A stretch of DNA of 64,000 nucleotides, taken from the NCBI GenBank assembly GCA_035610365.1, contig CM069435.1:59827389-59891388 (forward strand), written 5' to 3'. Numbering within the stretch: the first letter of the stretch is position 1; each line of letters opens with the position of its first letter. Below, in pieces: positions 13,145-24,626 of the stretch. This DNA comes from Aquatica leii. Its lineage: Eukaryota > Arthropoda > Insecta > Coleoptera > Lampyridae. The notes below the pieces were generated by a model. That model did no database searches. It was not told the origin of the DNA and saw nothing but the letters and a program-made list of their open reading frames with translations. The position numbers were made by a program, and so were the translations under genes.

Positions 13145-13450
13145 TTGTTACGAATTTTTAAAATTAATTTATTTGAAAACTAATTATTTACACGATTTAT
13201 TTTAACTAACACTAATAAAATGCAACGGTATTTAAGAAAAACACTTACATCAATTTATATATTACTATCACTCAAAAAATAATGTCCGCGGATAACTTCT
13301 ATTTATCTAAACCGGCATTTGTTTACATTAAAATTACGTACGTTTAGACGTTATATTTTTCTTAACACACGCGTTAATTACTTATTTATTTAAACCGACA
13401 AATCTTTTTAACTTTTCTTCTGACTCAATTTAAAAAAAAATGACCTCAGC
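13145..13450 (-). mobile_element. LTR-family repeat, copy 1
   Basis: Starts TGTTACGAATTTTTAAAAT and shares blocks such as ACTAACACTAATAAAATGCAA, TATTACTATCACT and TTATTTATTTAAACCGACAAA with 29057-29470 and 40815-41130, and in reverse orientation with 16355-16640. At 40.8 kb the same sequence lies just beyond a minus-strand Ty3/gypsy integrase, so these are probably LTRs of that gypsy family. No second LTR or target duplication was found here, so it may be a solo LTR. Confidence 0.5.
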
Positions 13451-13680
13451 TTCCTTTAAATAGGCTTTACATATTTTTGTTATCTGTATCTAGAATGATC
13501 GACGTCTTTTGGTCATTGACTCAAAGTTGCCATTCATTTTGAGAACGTTTCAATATCTTATGGTGCTCTTCTTCATATCAACGTATACAAGAATTTATTT
13601 TATACACAGTCACTTATGCAGTAAATATCTTTCCATATTTAGCTATTTAGGTAATTAGGTAAATCTAAACGCTATTCTTT

Positions 13681-14376
13681 AGCTACAGAAGTTTTAAAAA
13701 CTCTCTTTTATGTTGATGATGTAATTACTGGTACAAACTCTTTAGGATAAACTTCTAAATTACAAATGGAACTAATAAGTTTTTTGGCGTCGGCAGGTTT
13801 TATAAGAAAATAAACTAATAATTGTTATGAAATTCTAATAAACGCTACCTCATAGTAGCGTTTGATGAATGTTATAGTTTAATTAAAGTTTTTAAACTAC
13901 AATGGGATTAAACAAAATATACAAGTTTGTACAAATATACTCCAATCAATAAATAATACACCAAAAGAGCAATTTTGTCTGAAACAACTGAAATTTGTGA
14001 TGCACTGGGTTTTATAACACCGGGGTTAATTTACGTATACTTTTTGCTTTTTCTCAAAATATCAACATCAAATGACTATATTAATTTTGAAACGTTTGTC
14101 CAATTGGCTAGTCGCTGTGTACGTTTTTATTACTCACAGTTTGTAGCATACAAAACATTTTCAATCTGCGCTGAAGTTAAAGTCGCTCCTATAAAAGCCA
14201 TTTTATTGCTTTGTTTCAAGCTATTAGGCGCAGCGTTGCTTAAAAACCTCATTGCAAAACTTTTAGAAAACCAAGCATTTAATTGTGCAATGATTTATAC
14301 ATGGACAGACTCAGAAATAGCTTTAACTCACAAAGGTTTGCGTTTGTGCGTTGCATTACTAAATCAATTCATTTGA
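13681..14376 (+). pseudogene. BEL/Pao pol fragment (RT to RNase H)
   Basis: The translation begins in the reverse transcriptase active-site region (LKTLFYVDDVITG, about 13695-13735), passes a FLASAGF thumb motif, then from 13975 continues in an open frame of 133 codons with the Pao linker (ICDALGFITPGLIYV) and RNase H pieces (VAPIKAI, then YTWTDSEIAL with an RNase H Asp). It ends within RNase H with no integrase after it. It is an old 5'- and 3'-truncated copy with stops before 13975, more diverged than and distinct from the full element at 51970-58102. Confidence 0.7.
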
Positions 14377-14379
14377 AGA

Positions 14380-16350
14380 TGTAGTAAATAGTTACTGAAT
14401 AATCATAATGATCTAGATTTTTCTTTTAAATAATTGCATACATGAAATTAAAATTGCAAACACCAAAACTAATTTGAACTTGCAACATAGAAATGGCAAA
14501 GTACGCGTTATACTTAGTATTACTGATAAGGTATTTTAAAATAATAATTGATCAAAATATTGCAACTTTCATAAATTTTGTAGGTTACAAATGTGTTCTG
14601 ACTCCACGAAAAACCATGGCTATTAAATGGATGATCTTAAATTAATGTATTGCGGTTCTATCCTGTGTATTTTTAAGTATATAGGTTCATTAATTTTTAT
14701 TTTGACTACGGCAATCATCACTATATAATATCAATGTGTTGCGTTCCTTGATTGTTTCAAAAATTTTGTAATAAAAAGTAACATCATTCTGTCTTTTTCT
14801 TTCTACTGTTTCACTATACATAAATATTGTAGCATAATTGAAACTCAAATTATGTACTTTAAATATGTTATACCACAACTGGCTGTCAAAGAAACACATC
14901 ACTTGTACGTAGATATGGCAAGCGTAAGTTTTGCTTGTAGTGTTATAAGTTTTTGCGCATTAAATAATGACTTTGACGAGCTTTAAACATCTACAAGTTA
15001 AAACAGGAAATCTGGAAATCTTCTAACCCTTGTCGGCAAAAATAACCAACGTTCATGACTATGGTCGTTCTTGCAAGAATCTGTGACTGTTTTAGAAAAA
15101 TCGCTCAAATTTTAAAGTGAAATAATGTGTGATTAAGACAGTTTTTAAATAAACTAATTTTATTTACATGTTGTTTAGCAATCCCCCCTTTAGATGTCGC
15201 CACATATAACTAAAATTTTAATTTTGTAGTCTATGGTTGTTTCTAGCAAGAGCCCCTCAATTGAATAAGCTGTGTACACATTAGTTAAGTTGTAGATTTT
15301 ATAACTGCAAATTTCAAAAAACTTTTGAATATATTCCACAGTTACATAAACAAATGTTTGCAGTTTTTTTATACAGTTGGAAATTGTAAACCGTGTTTTT
15401 ATCTTTTTATTCAAAAAAATATTGTAGATTTAAAATTTTTGTTTTTGAATTAGACTATGTTTTGGAAAATTTTTTGAACCTGCAGATTTTTTAAAAAACA
15501 ATTGAAGTATTTACACATATAATTGTCTTAAATTGTTTTTGAAAAGAGGTTCTACAACATTATTTTATTTCAATAGCTTCATTATTCTTTTGACACTATC
15601 TTTAATTTTTTTCTCTACAAAAAGTTTCAAGCGTTAGCAATTTAAAGATCGAACAAATACTTTCACTGTTGATTTTTTTGGTTTTAATTTCCTCCAAAAT
15701 CGGATTAATTTTGAGGTTGTTATCATTTTTCAATATTCGACAAATTTAGATCCAAGTTTTTTAATAACTAAAAAGTAGTTTGTCATGTTCTTCTTCTTTT
15801 CTCAAATTGTGCAAAAGTTAAAAATGATAAATATTCATTATGTAGACAACAAAACCTGATGTGTTAACTACTCTGTTGAGAAACCACCAGCTATTATTTT
15901 TATAGATTAACAAATCTAGAACGCGTCACGTTTTCAATTAAAATAGTTAAAATGAATGTTTACACAATGTACCAAAGCACTGCTAATAAAAAAAACGTAA
16001 CTGAACTAAAATTTAGGCAATTTAACTTTTATATACAAAATGTTTACCAATTCTTTTAAATAAAATAAAAATTTTAAAATTAGGTTCTTTTTTCCATTGT
16101 TAAAACTAATAAATTTACATCTAAAACACTACTTAAAATTATTAATTTTAACTCTACAATGAAATCCCAACATTTATGAACACCTTGTATAATAAATGTA
16201 TTGTTAATTTTTTAAGTATTGAAACGTTTGAGAAATTATTCTCAAGTTCGAGAGCCTTCACAAAGTTTTTATCCATATCCAGAACGTTCACCAGAAGATA
16301 TAGAAAATTTGCGATTGCCAAAATATATAAAAGCGATACAAATGAATCAT
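14380..16350. other. AT-rich DNA, nothing recognised
   Basis: Short frames at 14690-14902 (-) and 15190-15414 (-) are low complexity and resemble nothing. No repeat pair was seen. Confidence 0.5.
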
Positions 16351-16354
16351 AGGT

Positions 16355-16640
16355 CAGTTATTTCAGTAATTTGTCGGCAGTGTTAAGAAGATTATTCAAG
16401 TTTAAATAAATAAGTGTCGAGATAAATACGACGAATTAAAATCGTGCGTGACTTTAATGTAAACAATAAGTGTTAAACTGAAGTTATCCGCGGACCTTAT
16501 CTTTCGTGTTAGTGATAGTGTTATATCAATTACTGTAAGCGTTTTTATTAAATATCCTTAGATTTAATTAGTTCGGTTAGTTATAAACGTGTACATATTT
16601 TTAGTATAAATAAATTAGTTTTAATAATGGTTTCAGTATT
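16355..16640 (+). mobile_element. LTR-family repeat, copy 2 (opposite orientation)
   Basis: The reverse complement aligns with 13145-13450 through shared phrases such as GTCCGCGGATAACTTC, TTGTTTACATTAAA and TTATTTATTTAAAC. It is the only one of four copies on the plus strand. With copy 1 it brackets the BEL/Pao fragment in inverted orientation, probably by chance insertion. Confidence 0.45.
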
Positions 16641-17840
16641 TTACTAAAAAACTTTAATTTATTTATACGCAACTATATTTAAAAAAAAGCTAATTTTCTT
16701 TAACTTTGTTTTTAAAGAACATAAATAATCAAATTCAATAAATTGAATTACCATAAAAGTCACAGAAACGTTTTGAACTACATCAACAGTTTTAATCCGT
16801 TTATAAAATGATATTCGGGTAGGTTAATTATATTACAGATTTGTTTAATTTCAATTTTGAACGGTTAAATAAAACCCTATCATCACCATTAGTATCAGCT
16901 TACAAAAATTGTTAATTAAAGTTTAGACATTTAACAATCTAAATGGTTTGGGGTATTATACGAATTACCTAAATGCAAGGCCACAATCAAAATTTGCGTA
17001 AAATAATTAAATATTCTCTTTCATAGAATATTTTACATGTATAATTTAAAGATGGAATTTACGCGTTGTAATTATTAAAGGAAATTGAACATTGCAGAAT
17101 AATTGTATTAAATGAAACTGCTTTCGAATTCAAAATGTTTGAAGGAAGAAAATTTACACGTATGTTAATTCATCGGTTAGATATCTCAAAGCACGAACTG
17201 CAATGAGTCTAACGAACTACTGTTAGGAAAGCGTGGATTACGTGCCTTACAAAAGAATGCCAATGTAAAGAACTGTAGACTTGTCGCATACTTCTATAAA
17301 AATGAATAGTATTTTGCTTTCAGCAATTCTCTACTTCGTGCGAGAAAATCCCATGTTGACACCACCTTCTTCGCACACGAACACAGAAAAAAGTAAGAAG
17401 AATATAAGGCATTTTCTAGCTTAATGTATAAGAAAATAGTTCTGTAAAAAAATGCTTTAAGTTTTCTTTTCTATCTCTTTCACAGACACCATCCCTCAGT
17501 CTTGAACGTCTCAATTCGCGTTATAACATTTCGCGCTAAATAAAAGAAAACCTTCTTTTGAATATTTTATTAGACATGCTTTATTTCAAACACTTTTAAC
17601 CGTTTTAACGTAAAGCCTTTGAACCATTATGAAAACGTTCTTTTAAGGTTTTCTTTTTTATAAATTTTCGCCTTATCAAATTTACTTTGTTTCCTGACGC
17701 TTGCAGTAATAATTTATAACAGATTTAATAACGCCTGTTACGTTGATTTTTTTGTTTTTATTCCCTAGGAAACGATCTTGCGTTAATCAAAAAAGAAGCG
17801 ATTTTGTGAAGTGGCGAACAAAGAAAAAGGATCTAAAAAT
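16641..17840. other. AT-rich DNA, nothing recognised
   Basis: No coding or structural feature recognised. Confidence 0.5.
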
Positions 17841-17849
17841 AGCTAACAT

Positions 17850-18260
17850 CATCAATTATATGGTATACCAATTTCGATTGCATAAACAAAAGCTCCGCCT
17901 TGGGAATCCGAAATCCCAAGGCAATCAGGCGCGTCAAGGATGTACTGATGTAGGCTCTCCCTTAGGATATGCAGGTAATGGAACGCAACAGTGTGTATAC
18001 GACACTCTAAGAGAGAAATAGCGTTTACAACAAAACGGCCTGTTGCTCTCTCACATTCACGTGATGAAGGAGAGACGTAGAAAAGGATTGCAATATTACA
18101 CATTGGGTGTGTAACATAGGGGTGCATAAGAAGGCACGTTAGAAGAGCGTTAAGAGGGCAACCTGTGAAGATAGCGAGTGAGGACGCAAGGGAATTGGTC
18201 TTAACAAGCAGACGAACAATCGTCAATCAATACCTGCCAGCCCTGCGGGTTCAGTAAAAT
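17850..18260. other. GC-richer patch with a 9-bp hairpin
   Basis: This 400-base patch is visibly richer in G and C than its flanks. It holds a perfect stem (GCCTTGGGA, 17897-17905; TCCCAAGGC, 17914-17922; 8-base loop). Overlapping frames on both strands (17743-18021 + and 17852-18226 -) match no family and probably reflect the base composition. It could be a short non-coding transposon or an RNA; I cannot assign it. Confidence 0.35.
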
Positions 18261-19425
18261 GCGTGTTCGCAAATAATGTGATTATCTTTGAAGACTATTT
18301 GTGACTTGCGCCATCAGTTATACTTTCATCAACTACAACTTGTGTAGAAAAAAAAGTTGCTTAATTGTTGCCGCGTTTACAGTATTAAGAGGATAAAAAC
18401 TTTTAAGTAAAGCCATATAATTCTGCAACACTTCAAGAAGTTTGCTGAAAAATTATACGAAAAGTAAGACAATTTTCCATTCTTAAGGGGTAACTTAAGA
18501 AACTACAAAATGAAACTCTCAAAATACCTTTACCCTCTCGGCAAATTTTAATATCAAAAACTTAATCTAATTAAGAACACAAATAAATTTTTAGCACCGC
18601 CAATTTTCTTTAATTACTAAATCTATTGATCTTATAAGTTTGATAAATAGTAGCACAGTAGCAAAAAAACTTTTTATAAAATGTATTGTAATTTGTTTAT
18701 CTTTCTTAACTCAGCCAACTTTAAAAATTAAATTAAATGTAATAATATTAATAATAAATTGATACATTTTACGGTGGCTTTGAAAAAGTTTACTACACTG
18801 CAAGAATAAATAATTGTAGATGTGTGAATTAAACACTTAAATAAGAATTGCTTTATATTTTTTTCAAAACTTGCACAAAGTTGTTACGGTATCGAATTAC
18901 CACAAGTGTCTGACTTTACCTTGCACAAAAAATAGGTTAAGTTTGTTTATGTAGAAAACATACATGTATTTTCTTTTAAATGATTAATATGTTGAAGTGA
19001 GAAAAAATAAAAACTCTGAAACACTCTGTACAGCGTAGCTAACTTCAAATATACGCTTCTTGCTAAAGTAAGAAGTTTTGTTGTTTTTCCTTTAAGCGGC
19101 CAAATTTTATGTGTGCATTTATGTTCATTTTATAATAACCAAATAAAAGCGACTAATATTGCAATTCACTTTCTTTAAAATAGTAATAAACTCATCAGGA
19201 TACGTAATTGTGTTATTGAGATCGTTCGATGAAATTCGGTGTATTTGCAGATTTGTTACGGCTTGCAACATACTCATATTTGAAAAAAGGACAAGAATTT
19301 ACAAAACGAATAAGTCAAGCTTTGTACTAAAACCTCATTTTGAATTGGAGCTGCATTTTTTTTAGTGTTCAATTTTGTCATAACTTTTGTGTATATACTG
19401 GGTGTTGATAACGTGCGAAATTTGT
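18261..19425. other. AT-rich DNA, nothing recognised
   Basis: Frame 19159-19365 (+) overlaps 19274-19651 (-); neither has recognisable domains. Confidence 0.45.
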
Positions 19426-19429
19426 AAAT

Positions 19430-20535
19430 GGACAAAATGGCGGGTACAAAGAAGCGGAAAATTAGACATAGCGAAGGTATATTGAAATCGTTCTTCAATC
19501 TAAGTATGTACACGGTATTGTTGAAGACAAACGAGTTTTGCCTATAACACAAAATACCGATAAACCTACGTAACAACAACAACAACTGGCGGTGCATTAA
19601 CCAAGGACGTGGCTCAGCTGGTGTTAACCACGCATTCTTTAGTTGTGTCAACGTTAACGAACACGTTTGAACATTGTAACACGTAGCGGGTTCATACGAT
19701 ACTAACTAGAATTATGACGGTAGTAAAGAAAACTGAGCAATCAATAGCGACATATATCGCATCGATGCAGAAAGATTTCTTCGGCCTATATTTAGAGTTT
19801 AATCGTCAGGCGAGGAAAGATGCAAAAATTGCTGGAGAGAACGCTAGTCAGACAGTTAAACATCTCCTAAATTTCTAAATACTGCATTATCGTATCCTAT
19901 GTTCAATTAGCGATAATTACATGGTGCTTAAAGATACCTAGAAGACCAGGCCGTGGAAAATACAAACGCTTGCAGTGCTTTCAAAGCTGTTGTGTTCCAA
20001 GTAACAAGAATTACAAACTTGTAGTTCAGTTGGGGTTTTGGCGGCATTCTATGCTTACAGGCATGATGATCTGAAAGGCAAATCGGTAAAGATCAGGTAA
20101 GAGCAGCAACAAAAGAAATGGCATTTGAGAAGCGGGAAGAAGAATCGATATTCTAACTACAACTGCAACAAGAAAGGTAATCTGGCAGAAAATTGTCGAA
20201 ACGAAAAATCGAAAAAATTGAATGAGAAGCAGACCAACAATAAACAAGTATGTAGTGGCGCATTCATTGCACAAACGAATGTTAAAAGTAACGCTGACGG
20301 CTGGGTGTGTGATTTGGGCACGAGTGATCATATGACGAGCAGCAAACACTATTTTGCGACATACGAAACGTTTAAAACGCTTCGTGTCGTAAGCACGGCT
20401 TCTACAGACGGTTCGTTGTATGCAGTAGGAATGGGTAACATCAACGTGTTGATGATAGTGAGTGGTCAGCAGTGCACAGCTACGTCACACAATCACTTGT
20501 TCGTTTTTGCTGTTATAAAAAATGGCAAATTATAA
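19430..20535 (+). pseudogene. Ty1/copia gag-protease remnant
   Basis: The open part is 20125-20535 (136 codons). It begins with a damaged zinc knuckle (YNCNKKGNLAENC, where the usual His is Asn) and continues to WVCDLGTSDHMTSSKHYF, the copia-type aspartic protease start, in which the catalytic Asp-Ser-Gly has become Asp-Leu-Gly. The 700 bases upstream give broken gag-like frames. Nothing beyond the protease is present, so integrase, RT and RNase H are missing and no LTRs were found. In intact copia elements gag packages the RNA and the protease cuts the polyprotein; this fragment can do neither. Confidence 0.65.
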
Positions 20536-21529
20536 ACAATAGTATGGATAGATTCAGTATTTTTTTTTTCTAAAAAATCTTAGTTGACACTTTTTTTCTA
20601 TAATGTTTAAGAAAGAAATAATTGAATATTTAATATTTAGCTTCAAAATTCTTATGCTGCTCAAAGTCACCACCCGGTATAACATGACTTTTATATCCTA
20701 TAAAGGATTGTAGAGCAGAGGTTATTATAAAAATACTAATAACAGCAAATGTTAACATTTACTGTTAGAAACAGACACAATAACAAAATCTATTTTCTGA
20801 TAATTTTCCGTAAACACTTTAACCTTAGACCATTTGTTGGTTCTTGAATTGCCGCAAGGAAAAATGCACTAATAAGCAAGTCGTAAAGAAAAACACAATC
20901 AAAAAGTGTTGCAAATAATCTAAAACTGCAAGATCTAGCCAGTTATACGAATCATTTATTTCGGTGTACGCAAGTGCATAGGTGCATCGAGGCCAACGTA
21001 CTCATAGAAGTTACCTAAATCCATACGTATAGAAAAAAAATATGAAAAACTCTAGAGATGGATCGCGAAGATCCGCTTGCTTGCATCAAGTAAGTAGAGA
21101 TAGATACGTTGGACGCATTCTCGCATTCACGTGAGAACCAATGCACCCGACGGTCCCTTCTAGTAAAAAAAGTAAATACGTTCCTTCAAATAACAAAAAT
21201 TCAGATAGATTTTATATAAACAGAATATACAGAAGCTGTTATGTATGATATGCAAAACTACTTCTGAAATTAAAAAACCCACGTGAACTTCACTTCACCC
21301 ACTTGAAAAAACAGTCAAGTCATTTTGCGAAAGTGGTTTCGAGAACTGGGCCAAAACTTAATGGAAATATGTATTTTTTTTCTTGTTTATGAAATGCAAA
21401 ATTTAATTTCTTTTTGACAAATTCAAAACTGGTCGGCCCTGCATACTTAGGTCACATTTTTAATTTACTAAAATGAAAGAGTTTGGCTGTAACCGAAAGG
21501 TACGTAGAAAACTAGCTGGAACACAAAAT
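20536..21529. other. AT-rich DNA, nothing recognised
   Basis: No frame longer than about 60 codons and no recognisable motif. A small local hairpin (GGATC/GATCC around 21060) is too short to interpret. Confidence 0.5.
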
Positions 21530-21684
21530 TAAGTCTGCAGTACAAATTCTACATAGTGTTTTGACACGTTTTTTCCAGCTTGAGCGTTGTTGTCAGATTC
21601 AATAAAAAATATTGAATCTGGCAACAACGCTCAAGCTGGAAAAAACGTGTCAAAACACTATGTAGAATTTGTACTGCAGACTTA
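21530..21684. repeat. Near-perfect palindrome, 75-bp arms, 5-base loop
   Basis: Arm 21530-21604 is the reverse complement of arm 21610-21684 with one mismatch (TTGTCAG against CTGGCAA); the loop is AAAAA. There is no coding content. Such structures are typical of foldback MITEs or of loci giving hairpin RNA and endo-siRNA. The near absence of mismatches implies recent origin or gene conversion between the arms. No target duplication was evident at the edges. Confidence 0.85.
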
Positions 21685-22584
21685 TTCTCTGTTTCAGTTT
21701 TTTTACACATAATCTCTAAATCTAACTGGCATTTTTACGATACAACCTGATCTAGTTACATTTGAGGGTGATATAGGTTTGCTAGATATTTATATTCTGA
21801 TAACTCTCGAATCAAAAGTCCTAGTAACTTGAAATTTAGTATGGAGCTAGCTTTTCATATATTCTCGGTTCTGTCAAAAGATGGGTCTGATAAAGAAACC
21901 GAAAGTGGGTGTATCCGTCATTTTTAACAGTTTTTCTTATATAATTTTGTACGTATGTAAATTATACATTTTTACAGTTTCTTATAGAGTTAATTCTTCC
22001 TAACAATTTATTCAAACAAATTTTTTTTCTAACGTTAACAGTTTATTAAATATTTGATTTTTAATTTAAAGTAAATTCCATATATAATCCAAAGTTCCAA
22101 TCCTGCCTGCGACAATTTTTTTAGAAAAAAATTCCATATCTTAAAGGAAAAACAAGATACGTTAAAAAATAACAATTTTTCTCTGTATTCTTTTGACTTG
22201 TTTATATACGGAATGCTGCATCTTATTTAAATTATCTTTGGATGCACCCACGATAACTTATTATATAATATTATTGAAGTTAATAGTTTTATGCTGTTAT
22301 TTATTTTGTTCTTGATGATAGTATGCCTGTGGCAAACAGGTCAAGCTGTTACTAACGCACAATTTTATTAGAATGAAAAAATTTTGATAAATTTGTTTTA
22401 AGTGAAATTATAATTAGTTTTCTTCTAGTTTAAAAAAACGGGAAGTTCTTTGCTCCGTTCTAATGGTTAAAACGATGTTTATACTAGGCGGAGAGATTTA
22501 CGAGAAAGTACTATCAGAAAAATCAAAAAAAGTTGCCCAACGAACAGCTTACTTCTTGCAAGCTTATGTTGTTACCCACGGCGA

Positions 22585-22770
22585 ACCACCAAGGATGTAT
22601 GGTGTACATTAAAAAGAAGATATGAGGATGTACGTAAATGTATATAGATATACGAGGATGTATAGAGATCTTCAAGAATGTACGGGAATACATGGGGATA
22701 TACGAGAATATATATGGGGATGTGTTAGGAGATACATGGGGTGTGCGGGGAAATATCTAAATGCAGATAC
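22585..22770. repeat. Minisatellite, GGATGTACxxGAATATA-type units, locus 1
   Basis: Degenerate tandem units of about 20 bases, each mixing phrases like GAGGATGTA, GGGAATACATGGGGATATACGAG and related variants. The same unit family is found at 27860-28085, including the edge phrase GGATGTATGGTGTAC (here) and GGATGTGTGGTGTAC (there). Purine-rich on the plus strand. Confidence 0.6.
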
Positions 22771-22912
22771 GTGCGATAAAAGAGTGCGACTAACGTGACT
22801 CGTTTACCAATACAATAATAATTTTTCAAAAAAATGCCCAGAAAAACATTATAAATTTCTTCTATCTTTGAAATGCATAATTTGATTTGGTGTTTATCAT
22901 TAAAGTATGTCT

Positions 22913-23096
22913 AATTATACTAGTGGCGGCTGATGGTCAATTCTTAATGAGCCTTAAGCCAGTTTGCTGTGTTTGAATGTATTGCGTTTGCATTAAGAAT
23001 TTAGGCGCCTCTTTAGTTGTAAATTAATCATAAAACAACTTTTAGTTTTTCCCATTGATCAAATGATCTAATGGAGAAGCCGCCACTGAATTACAC
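22913..23096. mobile_element. Short hAT-type MITE with near-perfect target duplication
   Basis: The body 22921-23088 (168 bp) starts TAGTGGCGGCT and ends AGCCGCCACTG, inverted repeats of about 10 bp. It is flanked by AATTATAC (22913-22920) and AATTACAC (23089-23096), 8-bp duplications with one mismatch. Eight-base duplications and CAG/TAG ends are hAT hallmarks. The 855-bp element at 50291-51145 has the same ends, so both belong to one family. No coding capacity. Confidence 0.7.
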
Positions 23097-23264
23097 CCTC
23101 TTTTCCATAATCATCCTTGTTGAAATGAATGACTGTCGGTTTTATGTCACACTATGGCGATTGGAGTACTATTTATTAAATTTCAGTAACAATTAAAGTA
23201 TTTGTTTATGGATGATACCTACATTAATAAAAGTAACTGTAAAACTGTTAATAGGTGTAAAGGC

Positions 23265-23400
23265 GGAGAAGGTTGTAAAGTTGATTTTAAACCCGCGTAG
23301 TACGAAATAGTTTTGAATAAAAACCGCGAATTAAAATCACAACGTAAAAGACCGCTTCGCCCTTTTGAGGCTCATCAGCAGTAGAAAACACAGTTTAATA
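23265..23400 (-). repeat. Hammerhead-bearing repeat, short copy
   Basis: On the minus strand the order is: hammerhead-like core (23350-23378), then TTTTACGTTGTGATTTTA, then a CGCGG/TTCAAAA stretch ending near ACGCGGG. The same order (core, TTTTACGTTGTGGTTTTA, ..., CGCGGG) occurs in the complex repeat at 47104-47571, so the two loci share an element family. It resembles the terminal repeats of PLEs or small retrozymes; that assignment is inference. Confidence 0.5.
23350..23378 (-). ncRNA. Hammerhead-ribozyme-like core (CTGATGA ... GAAGC GGTC)
   Basis: The minus strand reads CTGATGA, stem II GCCT-CAAAA-GGGC, GAA, a minimal stem III GC/G, and the cleavage triplet GTC. This fits the hammerhead consensus (CUGANGA, stem II, GAAA, stem III, NUH) except that the base after GAA is G instead of A, giving a G-U pair next to the triplet. 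Stem I pairing is poor in my reading, so present activity is doubtful. Confidence 0.5.
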
Positions 23401-23490
23401 GATTTCCACAGTTGCATCAACAAATCTTAGTAGTAGTTTTATAACCACACAAAATGAGAATAACCATTAACAAATAGTAAAAGCGTCGTA

Positions 23491-23539
23491 TAAGTTACTA
23501 CGTATTATAGATAATTCATCATTGATACGTAGTAACTTA
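23491..23539. repeat. 15-bp perfect hairpin
   Basis: TAAGTTACTACGTAT (23491-23505) pairs with ATACGTAGTAACTTA (23525-23539) across a 19-base loop. It lies between the hammerhead-like repeat and the hAT-like composite and may be the edge of either. Confidence 0.6.
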
Positions 23540-24002
23540 CACTACGAGATGGCTATAAAATTTTGTTAATAGTTACTTTAAAGGTTATATAGCACTAATA
23601 CAGTGCACGCCGCTTATTAGAATCACGGATAATGTTAACAGTCAGATAACGTTATCACTTATTAAAAAAACGGGGCGAACGTATACTCAGTGTTGTGCAT
23701 TATCTAGATAAAATTATATAGATAATTTTTTACTGTATCAATTAACCAATAAAAAAATTTGGTTTTATTGCATTTTTTAAAATTCAACCAATCATCAACG
23801 GATTACAGTGGTGTTATCGGGCAAAGCAGACATGATATATTCAAATGTCAAATTAAATGTCAGATAGTAAATCAATTCATAATAATCATACAAAGATTTT
23901 TCGATATTTTTAACAAGAAAATTAACAAAATTCTTTTAGAAAATACACCAAAAAATATAATTAATTTGTATTAATTAATTAAACAACATGAAAAGTAGTA
24001 AA

Positions 24003-24200
24003 AAATTATCTTACCGAATACCCCTCGAGCATTGATAAATACTCAAAATTTTGTCGTAGAGAATGTTTCAAGCGTGTTTCTTTGAGGTAATATCACTCGG
24101 CCTTCGGCCTCGTGATATTACCAAGAAACACGCTTTCAACAATCTCTATGACAAAATTATCTCAGTATTATCAATGCTCTAGTGGTATTATAGCTGATAA
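24003..24200. repeat. Long imperfect palindrome inside the composite
   Basis: Arm 24003-24099 and arm 24113-24200 pair over most of their length; the innermost part GGTAATATCAC/GTGATATTACC and the stretch AAGCGTGTTTCTT/AAGAAACACGCTT are perfect, with scattered mismatches and small gaps farther out. The centre is CGGCCTTCGGCC. A foldback MITE or a snap-back product are both possible. Confidence 0.7.
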
Positions 24201-24525
24201 TTCATCTAGATACTTTTTCATCACCTTTTTTCTTATCTAGATTACAATATTGAATATTATCTAATTAATTATCTTAGATGATTTTTCTATTATCTATCAT
24301 GAAATTATACGGATAATTTTTTAAAAGTAACATAATTTCTTTAGTTTAGATTTACTTCTTTGTAATTTTTATATTTGTAAAAATAATATAATTGGTAATG
24401 TCTGTCCAGATCGCTAAAACCTGATAAAAAATCGCCGTAGATGTTTCGCATTTTTGCACTCTTCTGATATAAACAACTCGAATTACTTTTTAAACTGAAC
24501 CCATTGCGATAAGTATCATATCATA

Positions 24526-24625
24526 TCATAAATAACGTGCTAAGGATTGAGTTGGTGAATTGATGGTGCTCAGTATCGATCGAAGGGGAACTACTTCTTT
24601 GTGTATCTTGGGAAGACCGTAGAGT
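24526..24625 (-). pseudogene. PLE reverse-transcriptase piece (minus half of head-to-head pair)
   Basis: The minus strand encodes LYGLPKIHKEVVPLRSILS followed by STINSPTQSLARYL, the finger region typical of Penelope RT. It meets, head to head at about 24626, the plus-strand endonuclease piece. Only about 33 codons of RT are present. Such inverted arrangements are common in PLE insertions and arise during target-primed synthesis. Confidence 0.7.
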
Positions 24626-24626
24626 A

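Noticed and set aside
17743..18226. Two opposed frames of 92 and 124 codons
   Set aside because: They overlap on opposite strands in a GC-richer patch and match no family.
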